NCBI GenBank assembly: GCA_023014335.1
Contig: JAECYW010000005.1
Location: 2,294,001-2,358,000, forward strand
Direction of reading: 5' to 3'
DNA from: Galerina marginata
Lineage: Eukaryota > Basidiomycota > Agaricomycetes > Agaricales > Galerinaceae
DNA length: 64,000 nucleotides
Shown in pieces: positions 25,693 to 39,570 of the stretch (its first letter is position 1; each line of letters starts with the position of its first letter). The translations under genes were made by a program, and so were the position numbers. Below the pieces are notes generated by a model that saw only the letters and a list, made by a program, of their open reading frames with translations, made no database searches and was not told the DNA's origin.

Positions 25693-26858
25693 CTAATCTA
25701 ATTGCAAGATCCTGTCTCTGTCTATTGACAACCGTTCTTTAAGTAAAACGCCATCGACCCATCGTTGATAGACCGGATACGAGAAGAAGTCAACATATTT
25801 CAAGTGAGGAAATTGTGCAAAAAGTTGGTGAATTTGGGAGGAGGTGGGTTTATACCTAGGCCGACAGCAGACTTTCCCTTGGGGCGTCGTGATCACCAAC
25901 CTCTTCAGCCGATGGAAGCGAGAGAGTACTGCAGGGTACTGTTTAAAAGAAGTAATTGAAAGGTCAGAAACGTCATTCGGAAGACGAAATTGCGGAAAAC
26001 ACGTACGTCTGGAGGGGTGGGGTCTTTATCATATGAGATACAGATCTCAACGACCTCTACATTGGAGAATGGATTGCGGGGATTGGTATCGAGAGTTTGT
26101 AACTTGACCTGGAGATGGGTATACGTCTCAAGAGAAATGGCACGCAACGCTTGTAGTTCGGTCAAATGCATAACCTTGTCTTGAGTGGCTAAGCGATTAT
26201 AAAACCACCATGGTCTGAGCCAATGAAGCTCTGTGACCGACCGGGAAGGGAGGATAGCTCCTATTGCGTTTGTGCTTCCTTCTAGGCGCTTAAGTTTCGG
26301 ACAAGCGCCCACTGGAAGTTTCGAGATTGGTTTACTACGAGATACCCAACGGAGTTGGGTCAATTGGTGTTGGGTTTCGAGGAGGCTGAGCGCTTGAGCT
26401 TCGTAAGCTTTGCGGTGCAAGCATTTGGGATCCTCCTGAGTCCAGGAGAATTTATCAAGCTGAAATGGGGCTCGACAACCTTCTTCCAGAGAAGGAAGTA
26501 TTCTCGAAGGCGACCCGATGATCTTGTGGAAAGCGAGTTCCTTCAGGTTGACCATGAGCGGTAGACATTGTAAGAACAGGTCCCACAGGCCACTCTGGCC
26601 CCGAGTGCTTGAGTGCTGAGAAGAGGGAAGATGGTATACTTGTATCAAAGGAGCGAGTTCAGCTGGGGCTGTGTGGATTGTCGAAAGGAATTTGATATGG
26701 GCTGCTCCGCTGGTGTCAGTCATGGACGAGTAGAGAAGACGAGTCGCTTCCCATCTCAAAGCCTTCGAGGACAATGTTAGGGCACATAGAGAGCTGCGTT
26801 CGGATATCAAATCCTGTATTATCAAACGGAGTAGTTCAGGGGGAAGAGGGCCAGCCAT
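25693..26858 (-). CDS. F-box family protein, copy E (365 aa)
   Basis: Exons (minus) 26858-26007 (284 codons) and 25938-25693, intron 68 nt with a GTACGT donor. It starts MAGPLPPELLRLIIQDLIS. It is the most diverged of the five tandem copies (APAELAPLIQVYHLPSS; C-terminal VYQRWVDGVLLKERLSIDRD) yet keeps the same intron position and phase. It is the upstream end of the array and is divergent from the G3BP-like gene, with 274 bp between the two start codons. The role is inferred from the N-terminal F-box-like segment only. Confidence 0.75.
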
Positions 26859-27132
26859 GATGAATGCAGGGAAAAAGGCACGAGTCAGCAAGTGGCTGTG
26901 AAGGGAGTCCGGCAAAGACCGAAAGGCGGGACCGGATTGCGAAATATTTTTTCTGGTTCTGCCGTCGTCGTTGACACACACCCCCCACAGTCCAATCCTA
27001 GTCTACGGACGTTCTGTCCTTTAGAATCCTTTTCTTTTCACTCTACACTCTTAATTCTTTCTGTAAGCCCTTTCTCTCAATCCTTGTATCAGCAGAACAG
27101 AAAAACTAACGCGCGTCTAGTCGCCCAGCACC
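26859..27132. promoter_or_regulatory. Divergent promoter between F-box copy E and G3BP-like gene
   Basis: The two ATGs are 274 bp apart on opposite strands. The right half is C/T-rich on the plus strand (CTTTTCTTTTCACTCTACAC), a common initiator/leader composition for highly expressed fungal genes. I saw no strong TATA. Confidence 0.4.
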
Positions 27133-29097
27133 ATGACCACTTCAATTCCCAGCACTCACCACTCCAATGTTGTCCCATCCGAGGTTGGATGGCAGTTCGT
27201 GCCCCAGTACTATACCTTTGTCAATAAAGAGCCCCATCGTTTGCATTGTTTCTACAACAAAAACTCGACCTTCATCCATGGCACCGAGGGAGAGGACGTC
27301 AAGCCCTGCTACGGACAACAGGTGTGTACTTTTTCCCCAGTTTTCTCCAGTCATGCTTCTCGTCTCCGCTTGTCGTCGTGTTTTACTGAGCCTTGGTTGC
27401 TGTTGACTGCAACGGGGAGTCCGGTGCATGATCTCACCCCGAGCAAAATGCCACACGCCACTCTTGCTGGCTTTTTTCTCTGCCTTATTTTGTTTTCGTT
27501 CATCTTTATTTACGAATTCTATCCAACCTCACGTCCACCGCCCTGTATTCCTTACCTATTCCCTAAAAAATCTCTGATGACGTTTCACTAACACAAACCC
27601 AACCCGCAGGAAATCCACAACAAAATCACCTCCATCGGCTTCGAAGACTGCAAAGTCTTCATCCACTCCGTGGACGCCCAGTCCTCTGCTAACGGCGGCA
27701 TCATAATCCAGGTCATCGGTGAAATGTCCAACCACGGCGAAACGTGGCGCAAGTTCGTGCAGACCTTCTTCCTCGCCGAGCAGCCCAATGGCTACTTCGT
27801 TCTCAACGACATCTTCCGTTTCCTGAAGGAAGAGGCCGTAGAGAGCGACGATGTCAGCGAGACGGATGTCGCCTCAGAGGCAGCCACACCCGCCACTCTG
27901 GTCGAGCCGGTCATGTCTTCTCAGCCCATCGTTGTTCCGGAACCCGCCTACGAGCCACCCCGTGAGCCCACTCCCCCACCTGCGCCCGCTGTCGTCGAAC
28001 CGACACCTCCTGCTCCTCCTGCGCCCGTCGATGAGGCTCCTACCACTGACGTTGCCGAGCCTGTGATCACCCAAACGCCGACTCCCGCGCCTGAGGAACA
28101 CCAGTCCCCAGCTGCTGTCCCCGCCCAGCCTAACGGTGTGCACACCCCCGAGCCCGAAAAGGCTGCACCTGCCGCTACCCCCGCTTCTGTCACCGCTGAG
28201 CCGTCTCCCACCCCATCGCCAGCACCACCGACTCCAGCTCCGCCACCGCCAGCCCCTGCTGCTGCTGCTGCCCCTGCCCCACCTCCTGCACCTACCACTG
28301 CCACTGCCACTGCTCCAGCTCAGCCAGCACCCGTCGCTGCTCCGACTCCGACTCCAGCCCCCCAGCCCGCTGCCCCAGCCGCACCGCGGTCATGGGCCTC
28401 GCTCGCCGCGTCAAATCCCAAGAAATGGGGCGCGGCGGTCGCCCAGGAGTCCCGTGGCACTACCGAGACGCTCTCTCCCAGCCCAGCGCCTACAGGCTCC
28501 GCATCGCAGACGCCCGTGCCCACCCCTGCCCCTGCTGCGCAACGGCCTCAAGGCCCGCAGCAGCAGCACCAACAGCAGCACGGGCACGGCCAACAGCACG
28601 GTCCCCAACAGGGCGGCGGCGGGAACCAGCCGCAAGGCGGACGCGGACACGAGTCCCCGGCGTACCTCGCCGCGCAGGGCATCACGCACGCCCAATGCTT
28701 CGTCAAAGGCGTCGTCGAGCCCATCTCGCAGACGCTCCTCCAAACCACGCTAACCCAGCGCTTCGGGCCGATCAAGGAGCTCGAGATCGTGCGCGCCAAG
28801 GCGTGTGCGTTCCTCGAGTTCGCGTCGGTGGACAGTGCGCGAAGGGCGATTACGGCTAGTCTTGGGCATGGGCAGGGCGGGGAGGGCGGGGTGTGGGTGG
28901 ATGTGGGGGGCGAGGTTGGGCAGTTGAGGTTGTCGGTGGAGACGAAGAAGGAGAGGGGGGAGAGGCCGCCTAGTCGGCCGCGTGGGGGGGCGCCGCCGGT
29001 TGCGGGGAATGGGCATGGGGATGGACGGGGTGCGCCTGGGGGTGGGTTTAGGGGACGGGGTGGACGGGGTGGGAGGGGTGCTGCGGCGGGTAAGTAA
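27133..29097 (+). CDS. nxt3: G3BP/Nxt3-like protein: NTF2-like domain, Pro/Ala-rich linker, RRM, RGG tail (558 aa)
   Basis: Exons 27133-27321 and 27610-29097. The N-terminal NTF2-like domain (about residues 15-135) has VGWQFVPQYYTFVNKEPHRL, YGQQEIHNKITSIGFEDCKV, VIGEMSNHGE and KFVQTFFLAEQPNGYFVLND. Residues about 150-300 are a Pro/Ala-rich linker. An RRM fold follows at about 413-507 (CFVKGV for RNP2, KACAFLEFASVDSARRAI for RNP1), then an Arg-Gly-Gly tail (GGGFRGRGGRGGRG). Proteins of this design (yeast Bre5, fission yeast Nxt3, animal G3BP) are cofactors of the Ubp3/USP10 deubiquitinase and act in stress granules. The single intron is 288 nt, four to five times the local average. The start is ATG in the context CAGCACC. 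Very GC-rich third positions in the linker explain several false frames in other phases. Confidence 0.85.
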
Positions 29098-30120
29098 GTG
29101 AGTGGGGAGGGTGAGGTTATTGTAGTGCTGGTTTTTTTGCGTGCTGTGTGCTTTGCGTGTCTGTGCCTCCTTTTTTACACTTTTCTTCCGCTTTCCCCCC
29201 ATTTTTCTGACGAGCGACGACGGCGACAATAACGACGACGACGACGACACCAGTGACTAAAATTCCTGTTCCTGCACCCGGTCCAGCTTTTTTCTGTAGC
29301 TGTAGCTTTATGCTTTTACATGCCCTACTCTCCTTCATGTTATGTACCCATTATGTACACCTTTCTTTTCCCTCGAGCTGCCTCGCTGTTGCTGTTGTTG
29401 TTAACGTTGTTGTTGCCCCTTTGCTTGCTGTTGGTTCTTTTGCGTTGTCCATGTCATTATGCTTTTGCTCTCCCATTGCATTATTACCTACATTCATACA
29501 TACATCCCCTCCACCAATTGCAATTTTTTATCCGCACCGTCAAGTCCGAGTCAAGTAATGTAAAAAGAGACTGGCTTGTCGACGGAGTGCTTGGCTTAGG
29601 TTTATACAGGGCATGGGCACGGTTTCCGAGAGTTTCTAACCCTCTTCCGAACTATCATGATCATCAAATCTCCCTTCCAGTCCTGACTACTAGCATCACC
29701 TCAGCTTTAGACTTCTCGTGTTGGGCTATAAAACACCGCAGCATGCACTATTGCGTTCAAGTGTAGGATCTGATCGGAATAATTTTCACGCCGCTCTACC
29801 AGGCAAGACTCGCCAGGATATTTTGGAAAGAAAGACCTGCTGTCACTTGCATTAACATGCTGTGATTATCAAGAAATTGCCCAGGCGAACTTCGTACCAC
29901 TCATCATGCATCAGACCTTGCCTGCCCGCTGTTGGAACGAGGAGCCCAGCCGTGTTTTTAGTCTCTTTATTAGAATGTCTACGAAGGTCACTTTCGGTTG
30001 GCGCACACGACCTAACACCTTTACAGACGCTCTGGAACGAAACGAGTTGAGAAGACCAAACCTCTATTTCCATCTTCTACGGGTCCAGTTTGTCGATATC
30101 AGGTATAGGACCCCCATGCC
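29098..30120. other. 3' region of the G3BP-like gene; (ACG)n run; no gene
   Basis: Contains a short (ACG)n run at about 29232-29247 and T-rich transcript-end-like sequence. A frame at 29906-30124 exists but has no recognisable content. It may be the leading edge of the decayed gene that follows. Confidence 0.4.
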
Positions 30121-31136
30121 ATGACATTTTTCTGGAATCCAAGTCTGTCCCGCTGCCCCCTGGAGTTGGATTGGAGTAAACTTGGCGGCACTGGAAATGT
30201 CGCGTCACTTTTCAACATCGAAAATCACGCCTCCACATGCCGGAACTTGACTTGGTTCGCGAACGGAGTAGATTTTGACCACCAGCCGCAATTAGTTTCC
30301 AAGATGTCCTCCCAACGCAGACTGTCCTCGCTCAAGATCGGCGGGCTGGCTCAAAATTTCTCCTCCGTACCACTGCAGGTTGTCAATACATCAAATCTGT
30401 TTTTGAAGAACCTGCATCCATGCAGGTCGGGGCCGTTCTCGCAATGCACGCCCTTTTATGCCAGAGGATGATTTTCTGTCCTTTGTCGATTTTATCAAGT
30501 CGTTGCGGTCGCAAAACCTCCATGACCTCACCCTGCACTGTACTGCCCTTCTAACTGCCGCAGAGTGCCAAAGAGTTTTCACGGCCCTTAAGCAGACCAG
30601 CTCTAAGCACAAAATCTTCGCAGAACCGTCATAAAGTAAACCTGACCGAACCTGGACAACCTCAGGCCCGGTTCCGTCGCGATAATCGTCGATGGTGCTG
30701 TGCAGGAGCCACTGTCGTCACACAGCAGCCTACCTGTTCTAGGAGACATGCCCTGCACTTTCGATTTAGGCGACGACCATCTCATGGCCATGGCTTATGC
30801 GCGGCCAAGATTGCGTCGTTTGCAATTAGGTGCTCTGGTCGGATGGCACAGTTCTGCTTGCATAACTTTCAACGGCCTGCTTTATCAAAATGGCCAGACC
30901 CGGAATACCTGGTCTTCGCATTTAACGCCTGCAGTGAAACTCCTCCCATATCCCAAATTGCGGCGGCGGGTATTAGGAGGAATATTACGGGTCTCTACGT
31001 CGGCAACTCCAGAATTGGCTCACATTCTTCAAACCTGGTTGCGCGTTTCCTGGTACATGTCTTCCCAAAACTCTCCCTTGAAGGTGCTTGGCTGCATAGC
31101 GCCGTGACACCTGGCATCGGCGAGATACAGGAATGA
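30121..31136 (+). pseudogene. Decayed F-box/LRR-type gene
   Basis: Successive plus-strand frames 1, 2, 1 and 3 carry pieces that read like one leucine-rich F-box-associated protein of the large Agaricomycete type. They are RRLSSLKIGGLAQNFSS (30320s), DDFLSFVDFIKSLRSQNLHDLTLHCTALL (from about 30464, quoted in part by position), RPRLRRLQLGALVGW (30800s), DPEYLVFAFNACSETPP (30900s) and ITGLYVGNSRIGSHSSNLVA then FLVHVFPKLSLEGAW (31000s). In-frame stops and frame changes at about 30470, 30630 and 30890 separate them, and no splice sites rescue the joins. No N-terminal F-box was found, so the copy is probably truncated as well as frameshifted. Confidence 0.55.
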
Positions 31137-32405
31137 CGAGATTTAGGTGTCGCTATGAATTCAAGTTAACGGGACTAGCAGATAATTGAGCTGCGGCTGC
31201 CAGCGGCTATCAATCTTATTTTCGTGCGCATCTCATTCCTTGACATCGGTCATAGGCCATTAGACCGCTAACAGCCTTCTTTTCAAGGCTGTAACATCAT
31301 GCAAATAGAAGCAGTTAGAAAATGCAGAACAATCAAGAAATACATCTCATCAATTCTTCAGTGGGAGGCAAACAGACTTTCCAGACGACTCGATGGCAAG
31401 CACTCACATGAGGTGCGTCAGAAGAATGGAATCAGATGTGAGGAAGTCGGCGTGATAAAATTGCGAAGGGCACCGGCTCCGAGGACAATAGCTCTGGTCT
31501 TTCCATTCAATACATTGGCCCAAATGGCAAACGAGATACCCAACACGGACAGTCACTACATCATCATCATAGCTTAAAACTAAATGGAATCAATATAAAT
31601 ATCGGGAGATTGAGGCTGGAACTCGACTCGGACGAGGACGGGACCAGACGGGACCGGCGCAACGACGGAGATAGATGGTAGATCTAAGTGAGATAGGTAA
31701 CGATTTTGCCCACCTTGGGTAGGCTTGGGTTCCTATTTCAGTGGTGTGTATGGCCGTGGGGTACATATGTTTAATATGTAACCCACAAGTTGGAGCTACG
31801 GGGGACGCGAACAAGATTCTCAAATCGAGCTCAAGAGAGGCAGCTCAAACGAGAACGGATTTCAAGTCGGCGAATTCGGTCGGCAAATACAGCCGTTTAT
31901 TCAGGTCGGAATTGTGTTAAAATGGCTTCTCTGGCCAACCAAACAAAAGTCCCAAGAACGATACGACAGAAACAAAACAAGCGGAAAGCAACAGATGAGA
32001 ATGGAAACCGAGGGTGGAACCATAACGGTCTGGGTAGGCAGAAAAGGGTATATTAAGAGTATGCAAAAGAGGGACGATTGAGCGGGGTAAATTCGAAGGA
32101 AGGAATGAGAGAACTCTTTCTTTGCATTGGCGGGGTACTGGCATCCCTTTTTCCTCCCCTCTCACTTGCTTGGCTTTAGGCATTTATTGCATGAAAGAGC
32201 GCAGATATCTTGGTTTTCGTACTTGTGATTGAATGATCATTGATGGCGGCCAGCGGCTAGTGTTGTGTGCGTGGTATGGTTATACAAAACGACAAATAAG
32301 ACTATATAGAAGTGTGGGCATCAGAGACCGTCGTGTCAAGGATAAAACCAGGGCCAACGGACCTACATGGAAGGACGAAAATTCTACAGATTATAAATTG
32401 GACAG
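31137..32405. other. Intergenic, no gene seen
   Basis: 1.27 kb with scattered short frames lacking splice or domain support. The right end holds the 3' UTR of the MAP kinase. Confidence 0.4.
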
Positions 32406-33968
<1,563 letters not shown>

Positions 33969-34042
33969 AGTGATAACGCGTGGTGGAGGTCGGGAGAGAA
34001 AGACGGGAATCCGATGGCCCAAGAGAAATGAACAACAAAGTG

Positions 34043-34050
34043 TTATATAA
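34043..34050 (-). promoter_or_regulatory. TATA-like element of the MAP kinase gene
   Basis: TTATATAA (self-complementary) lies 75 nt upstream of the ATG at 33968, the distance seen for other TATA-like elements in this window. Confidence 0.45.
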
Positions 34051-37000
34051 GTGGACAAAAGCGAACAATAACAAGTGATCTGCAAAAAGCTTTGTATTTC
34101 AAGCGAGCTCATCAACCCCGGGGCTTCCGTTGGAACGCTTCAGATTCCACACCTGCCGACCCACTTCAGGACACCGTTGTCTAGAGGACAAAAAATTGTT
34201 GCCATGGCAACTTCGTGCAGCCTGACTCGTTGGTAGGCAACCACTTTCCCTCCTCCCAAATAGTGTCTGCCTTCAGATGAGGATCAACTTGATGAAATAT
34301 CTTGATTTTTCAGTTCATTCAGGACGTCTCCTATCTACTTAGGTCTCGGGAACCGTCTGCGTGCTTCAGTCACTCAGTCTTTGGCAAGTGGTCAGCGGAT
34401 GCATGCTTTGCACATTAAAAAAAATCGACTCCGGGTTGTCTCCTAGTCGAATATGCCAGTCAAAAAACTCTCTGTGTTCACAACTCGAAACTCGCTTTCT
34501 CGCCTACCAGATCATCTGACACAGGCGCAGTGTCTGTCTGCCCCAGATCTACACTTCTCGAGCAATTTTGTCATCTGATTCAGTGATTGCTCTGTGAAAT
34601 CAGTCTTGCTCGCCCTGTTTTACAATTTGCGTATTCCATTGCAAGTACGTTCGATGATGTGCAAACGGCAACGGATATGCAAAAGGAAGTGCCTGGTCCA
34701 TGTGTCCACTGATAAAATTGGGCGGTTAATGCTCACTTCGATTATCTTGGCTGTCTGTAACACTTCGCACTGCGAGAGCACATCGTTTACAACCTCCGAA
34801 AACACTCCCAAGCCTCTGCTCAACTTTCACGTCCAAACAACCTTCACGCCGGCCCTCCGATGAAAGTTGGAGCCTTGCTAGCTTTTTAATCCGACGTCCT
34901 CAAAAACCTCCTGTCGCCGATACCCCAACATGTTTACTTTTTTGGCATTATGGCGGCGCGATACGAAATGATACCCCACGTCTTCTCGTCACTGTGTACG
35001 TGTTTCATGCGTACAGTACATATGCCTGTCAGATTCCAAGGGAATTGATCCTTTAAAGCTGTGCGGGAGTGGCGGAGAGGCGAGTGGTGAGTAAGTAAAT
35101 CACTCTTTGATGTGGAACATACTTTCAAAGCATTCATCATCAGTCGACTGAGGAATTATTCTCCTTACATACTTATAGAACCCACCCATCCACCACAGGA
35201 CCTGCATATGCATCACTGTCTAATCACTTCTTGACATTCATCTGTCAGTGCCATCGGTGAGGCAGTTTCCCATCGACGAACAGTTGCCACTGATGATAGT
35301 ACTCATAAATTACCTCATCTAGTCAGCGATTCTACTCGCCATCATGCAGCCTTCTCACTGTGGGTCGAGGCGCTTGGTCTAATGTTGGGAAGAACTCTCG
35401 CGTCGGTTAATTCTTTCCAAAGTCCATGAGGTTCACACATCTAAAGCATGGATACACGGTATTTTCTACAACCACGAGAAATGTTTTCAAAAATAGCGCC
35501 TCACAAATCGCTTATCAGGCAGCCTTCGGATGATGATGAACGAACGGAATAACACACTCGGATCACCTCTGTTTACTCGACGTATGTCGTCAGATCGACG
35601 GCAGTGCACGTCATCTTCTGCCTCGTTCCATAGCACCAAGAGGACGAACCGATTGGCTACTAAAAACAGTTATGGCTCTGCGAGTCGCAGCAACGTTAGC
35701 CACTCGTTTTCGGACATTGACACAGTGCGGTTTAGCCTCTGAAACCGCAGTAAACGTTTCGAGCTAGTGTTCTGTCTAACTGGAAACCACAAGTTGGGAC
35801 GCATTAACTTCAGACACGGGTATTCTGGTACCTATCTTTGCCATCCATGGTGTAGCTCAAGTTGATGGACCCATTACCAGATTGAGATAATGAAATCTAT
35901 TCTGCATTTGGCGTAGTGCCGTAACAGGCGTTCGCTTTCAAACTCTACCCCAAGGCTTTCTGGTCTTAACTGCTCACTCTGGTTCCGACCTCACGCAAAG
36001 GAGAACGTAAGAAACTTCGAAGTATCAATCCCCAAGTAATACCTCTCACCGGTCCCACCTCACCTGGTGGCCTCGTCCGGCTACTTCAAGTTGCATCTAT
36101 CATCTCGCATCTATCATCAAAGCTATCTTGTGGTTATCTATTCCCCTTTATCGTCCCAGCCTATTTGGCCAAACACCCTATCTGCCAGGCTTCAAAAAAC
36201 GATCACACTGCAAATCTAACATATCTGATACCCTAAAGCTGGAGAAGAACACCGGCTCGATTTACCGTTTAAGTACAAAGAGAGGAGTGTAATTAGACAC
36301 AGTTTGTGCTGTCATTTCCCTCCCCTTGATTTTCTATCGTTGATTCAGGTATTCTCAGAATAGCGGTTTTTGGTCCAATGGTCTCGGTCTGTCAAAACCA
36401 TTGAGTCAACGACTGTTCCTTGTGAATCGGCCAGGTATAAAATTGGTAGATCATTTTATGCATGCTGGGACTGATACCAACCTTTGTATACTCGAAGGCT
36501 TTGTGATACCACACTCACAAACGATGAATACTGACTGCAGATATCCATTCTTGCAGCCTAAACCGAGAAGACCGAGTAACAGGGAACAATGAATGAGCTC
36601 GGAGGTGTGGACTTCTTCGACTACTCCCTTTCAATTTTTGATTTATAGCTAGTACCGTGCTAGGGGCTCGTGCACCTCAATCTTTTGGCAGCCTCACTGA
36701 AGCAAGCCAGAGATAATCGGCAAATACACAGAAATTTCACGTCCGAAGTGTCCGAGCCAAAGGTCAGTGGAAATCTATTTTTGGCTTGGCGCTGTCTCGG
36801 TCCGCCTTGGCAAGTGCCCCTTCACCGCATTTTGAATCGAACCTGAATGATTTGCGAGGCTTGAGCCGAAATCACCACTTGGTGCATGCCTATGAAGGAA
36901 AAATACCGCGAAATTGTCACCTTCAAAGGCGCAAAGCCATTTTTATTTTTTATTATTTGCAGGTAAATCCATGGATGGACGTCAAGTCCCAGGAACTTGG

Positions 37001-37104
37001 ATGGACAAAAGCTCTCGTACACCTCGCCTATACAAAATTAATTAGTGTGAACACACATCCTCAGGGAAGTACCTTTTTCAGTTGGGGGCGGAAATCCGAG
37101 CAAG

Positions 37105-37110
37105 TATAAA
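37105..37110 (+). promoter_or_regulatory. TATA box of membrane-protein copy 1
   Basis: TATAAA, 75 nt upstream of the ATG at 37185. Confidence 0.5.
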
Positions 37111-37184
37111 GCCAGCTGGTTCCTGAAATCATTCAACCTTCGTTGTGTCCTTCCTTCATCCACGTGTACTATCAGTGGCTTGCA

Positions 37185-39570
37185 ATGGCTCTAGAGGCTC
37201 AGAACGAGGAAGAGAAGATTGGCGACTTCGGATCTACTACACCAGCCATGTATGCTTTAGTGCCTCCTTCTGACGAAGCTCAGCCCAAGAAACCAATGAT
37301 GCGTCGTCGTCGGTGAGTAGCCTCTTATACAGTTGCAGAGAATGCTTACGGAGGTAATTTGTACAGACGTATTAGTCCCCGAGTCTTCATACCGACAGCG
37401 GTCATTGTCATTCAATCGGCTCTCCTTGCGTTTGGATGGATTTTCTTTGGCGTCACGATCAGCAGGCCAGTTCCCTTGCCTCCTTTACTAGCGAGTAAAA
37501 TACGGAACCACAACCAAAGCCTTACTATGGTCGTCACCCTTATTTCCTCTTTCATTGCTGCAGTATCATCGTTGTGAGTCTGGCCATCCTGTTCATTGAC
37601 TGAGGTTTAACTGCTCTAGATAGCCTGTTCACGCGTGCTATCCGGTGGTCGTTAGCGAGGTCACTCGCCCGACCTGTATCCCTTTATAAAGTCGCCGCAA
37701 CAATTCGACTAGCCACTGGGTCGCCGATCCGTGACCCATCTCGTCTCGAGTGGACAATTGCTGCCGCCGTATGCCTCCTTGCTCTTAACGCTCAAACTGC
37801 TGGGTGAGCTGAATTTGTCCGGGAGATTCCACCGATTTCTTAGAATTTACCAGATGGACGACATTGCTTATGCCCAAGCCTATCACCATGGAAGCTCGGA
37901 TTTCAGGCTTTGAGCTGGATGTCAATAGTCCTGATTTTCAACAGCTCATGTTGACCAATGGCCAAATTGTCACCCCAGGTATGAATAAACATGCTTCTTC
38001 TTTTGAATACACTATCTGATATAAACCTTTCTTCGTAGATCTATTCACAAGTGTTATTCCATTGGTCGAGGCGAGTGGAGCGACGGCTGTCAGCACTCAC
38101 TTTGCATTGCCCAGTATCTTGAATTTTAATCAAATCTCGTACATAAACTCTACCAGTGCGTTTGACACTGCTAGCTTTCTTTCCCGAATGACATATGTAC
38201 CTCACAGATGGAATTTTACCCACCAATATCGGGGAAATGTACAGTGTCTTGCGATCTGCAACTGGGAATAGCTTGCCTGTAACTACAAATATCGAGGACC
38301 TGCCAAGCCGACCAGCAGGGTTCCCGGTTTCATTTACAATGACGCAGCAGGGTTTTACTGCGAACGTTTCGTGTTCTCAGCGACCGATGAATCAGACCAC
38401 CGTACCTTCGATGCAAATTTTGTCCGCGACGCAGACTGTGTTTAACTCGCCGCTCACGTTGGCGCAGCTGGTTGTGCAGTGTCCCAATTCTGCTGCCGCA
38501 ACAGTATCTCGTATGTCACCACATCCTTTGTTGGCCAGTGCTAACACTACGTTTTAGGGCCTGTCATGACATCGTCCAATATTGATGCTGTCTTCGGCAT
38601 TTCTTGTCCTGTAACTGACGACAATGGGAAGAAATCTTGGAGTCAGCTTTTCCCCCCCCTTACATTTGTCAAAACACTAAAATCTATTACAGATTTCATA
38701 ATTACTGGCTCAGGGATATACAAATTCATCAACACGACTGTTTGTAATATCTCGCCGCAGCTTACAACCCTTCACATCGACTACAGTGACGCTACAAAAT
38801 TCTTCAATTCGTCGTTCCCGAGCTTCGTAAATGGCTCACAACCTTGGAACATCATCGACGCTCCATGGGTTGGAGAATACGCATTATCTATCCTCCTTCG
38901 AGGGTTGAACGTCGGCCAAAGCACGACAGGAAACTCCGTAGGAGACACACTGTCTTCGTTTTTGGCAATTATCCCGCCGTATGCTGATGCTTTAAACGAC
39001 GTATTGGTGAGGTATCTAGGCTTTAAGCTTTACGGTGGGTGCTGATGTCTGTTCAGGAATCGTATGTTAGAGGAGTGATGGAGTTCAGTGTAACGGTCAG
39101 CAGCATTGCTCTGCGCTGTTTACTTCTTGCGCTCATTTATCTCATAGCTTCTTCGGACAGCCTACACGCAGAATGATAACAGACTTTTCCCCGGAAATAG
39201 GAGTGTAATACCTCCTAGCATGCGTACATCGACGAATGGCACGTTCCGAGCGGAGACCATAGGCTGGCACCAAGACCACGACACAGCACCGGGTGTTCTC
39301 CTCGCACCGTCTCTTGTCCTGGTAGTCTCTCTCTTGATTGTCGGAATCACATTTTTGAAGACAAAGGATTTCAATGAGCCGGAAGGAAACCATCATTTCG
39401 ATCCTGGCAATATTTTACATGTCATCGCCGCCTCGTCTGCTGGTGGATTGAATGAGCCATTCCCAACTTTCGACGAGAACCCGATTGCGTATAGCTCTGG
39501 TGTTGATATTACACTTGGACCATTAGATGGACCGGGAGGCAACAGATTGGGATTTATCCACGCAAAATAA
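37185..39570 (+). CDS. N-glycosylation-rich membrane protein, tandem copy 1
   Basis: Unnamed family. A short cytosolic N-terminus (MALEAQNEEEK, later a basic MMRRRRR) is followed by three membrane segments: FIPTAVIVIQSALLAFGWIF, then TMVVTLISSFIAAVSS, then LEWTIAAAVCLLALNAQTAG. A large domain of about 400 residues follows, with many Asn-x-Ser/Thr sites and conserved Cys, including FNQISYINST, FTMTQQGFTANVSCSQ and FNSSFPSFVNGS. Near the end there is a fourth membrane segment (VLLAPSLVLVVSLLIVGITF) and a cytosolic tail with HFDPGNILHVIAASSAGG. About ten short introns are needed; I checked the frame across the first seven joins. The predicted ectodomain suggests a cell-surface protein (inference). 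Two paralogues follow on the same strand. Confidence 0.7.

Larger units (their letters stand above)
33969..37184. other. 3.2-kb gene-poor region
   Basis: Between the divergent MAP kinase and the membrane-protein array. All frames are short and none has recognisable domains or paired splice sites. It holds the promoters of both flanking genes (TATA-like elements listed separately). No terminal repeats, tRNA or simple satellite were seen. It is the longest non-coding stretch that I could not account for. Confidence 0.45.

Noticed and set aside
27948..29250. Long frames in other phases of the G3BP-like gene (for example 28136-28753, 28392-28859, 27948-28310)
   Set aside because: They are shadows caused by the GC-rich Pro/Ala codons of the linker; the true frame carries NTF2 and RRM motifs.
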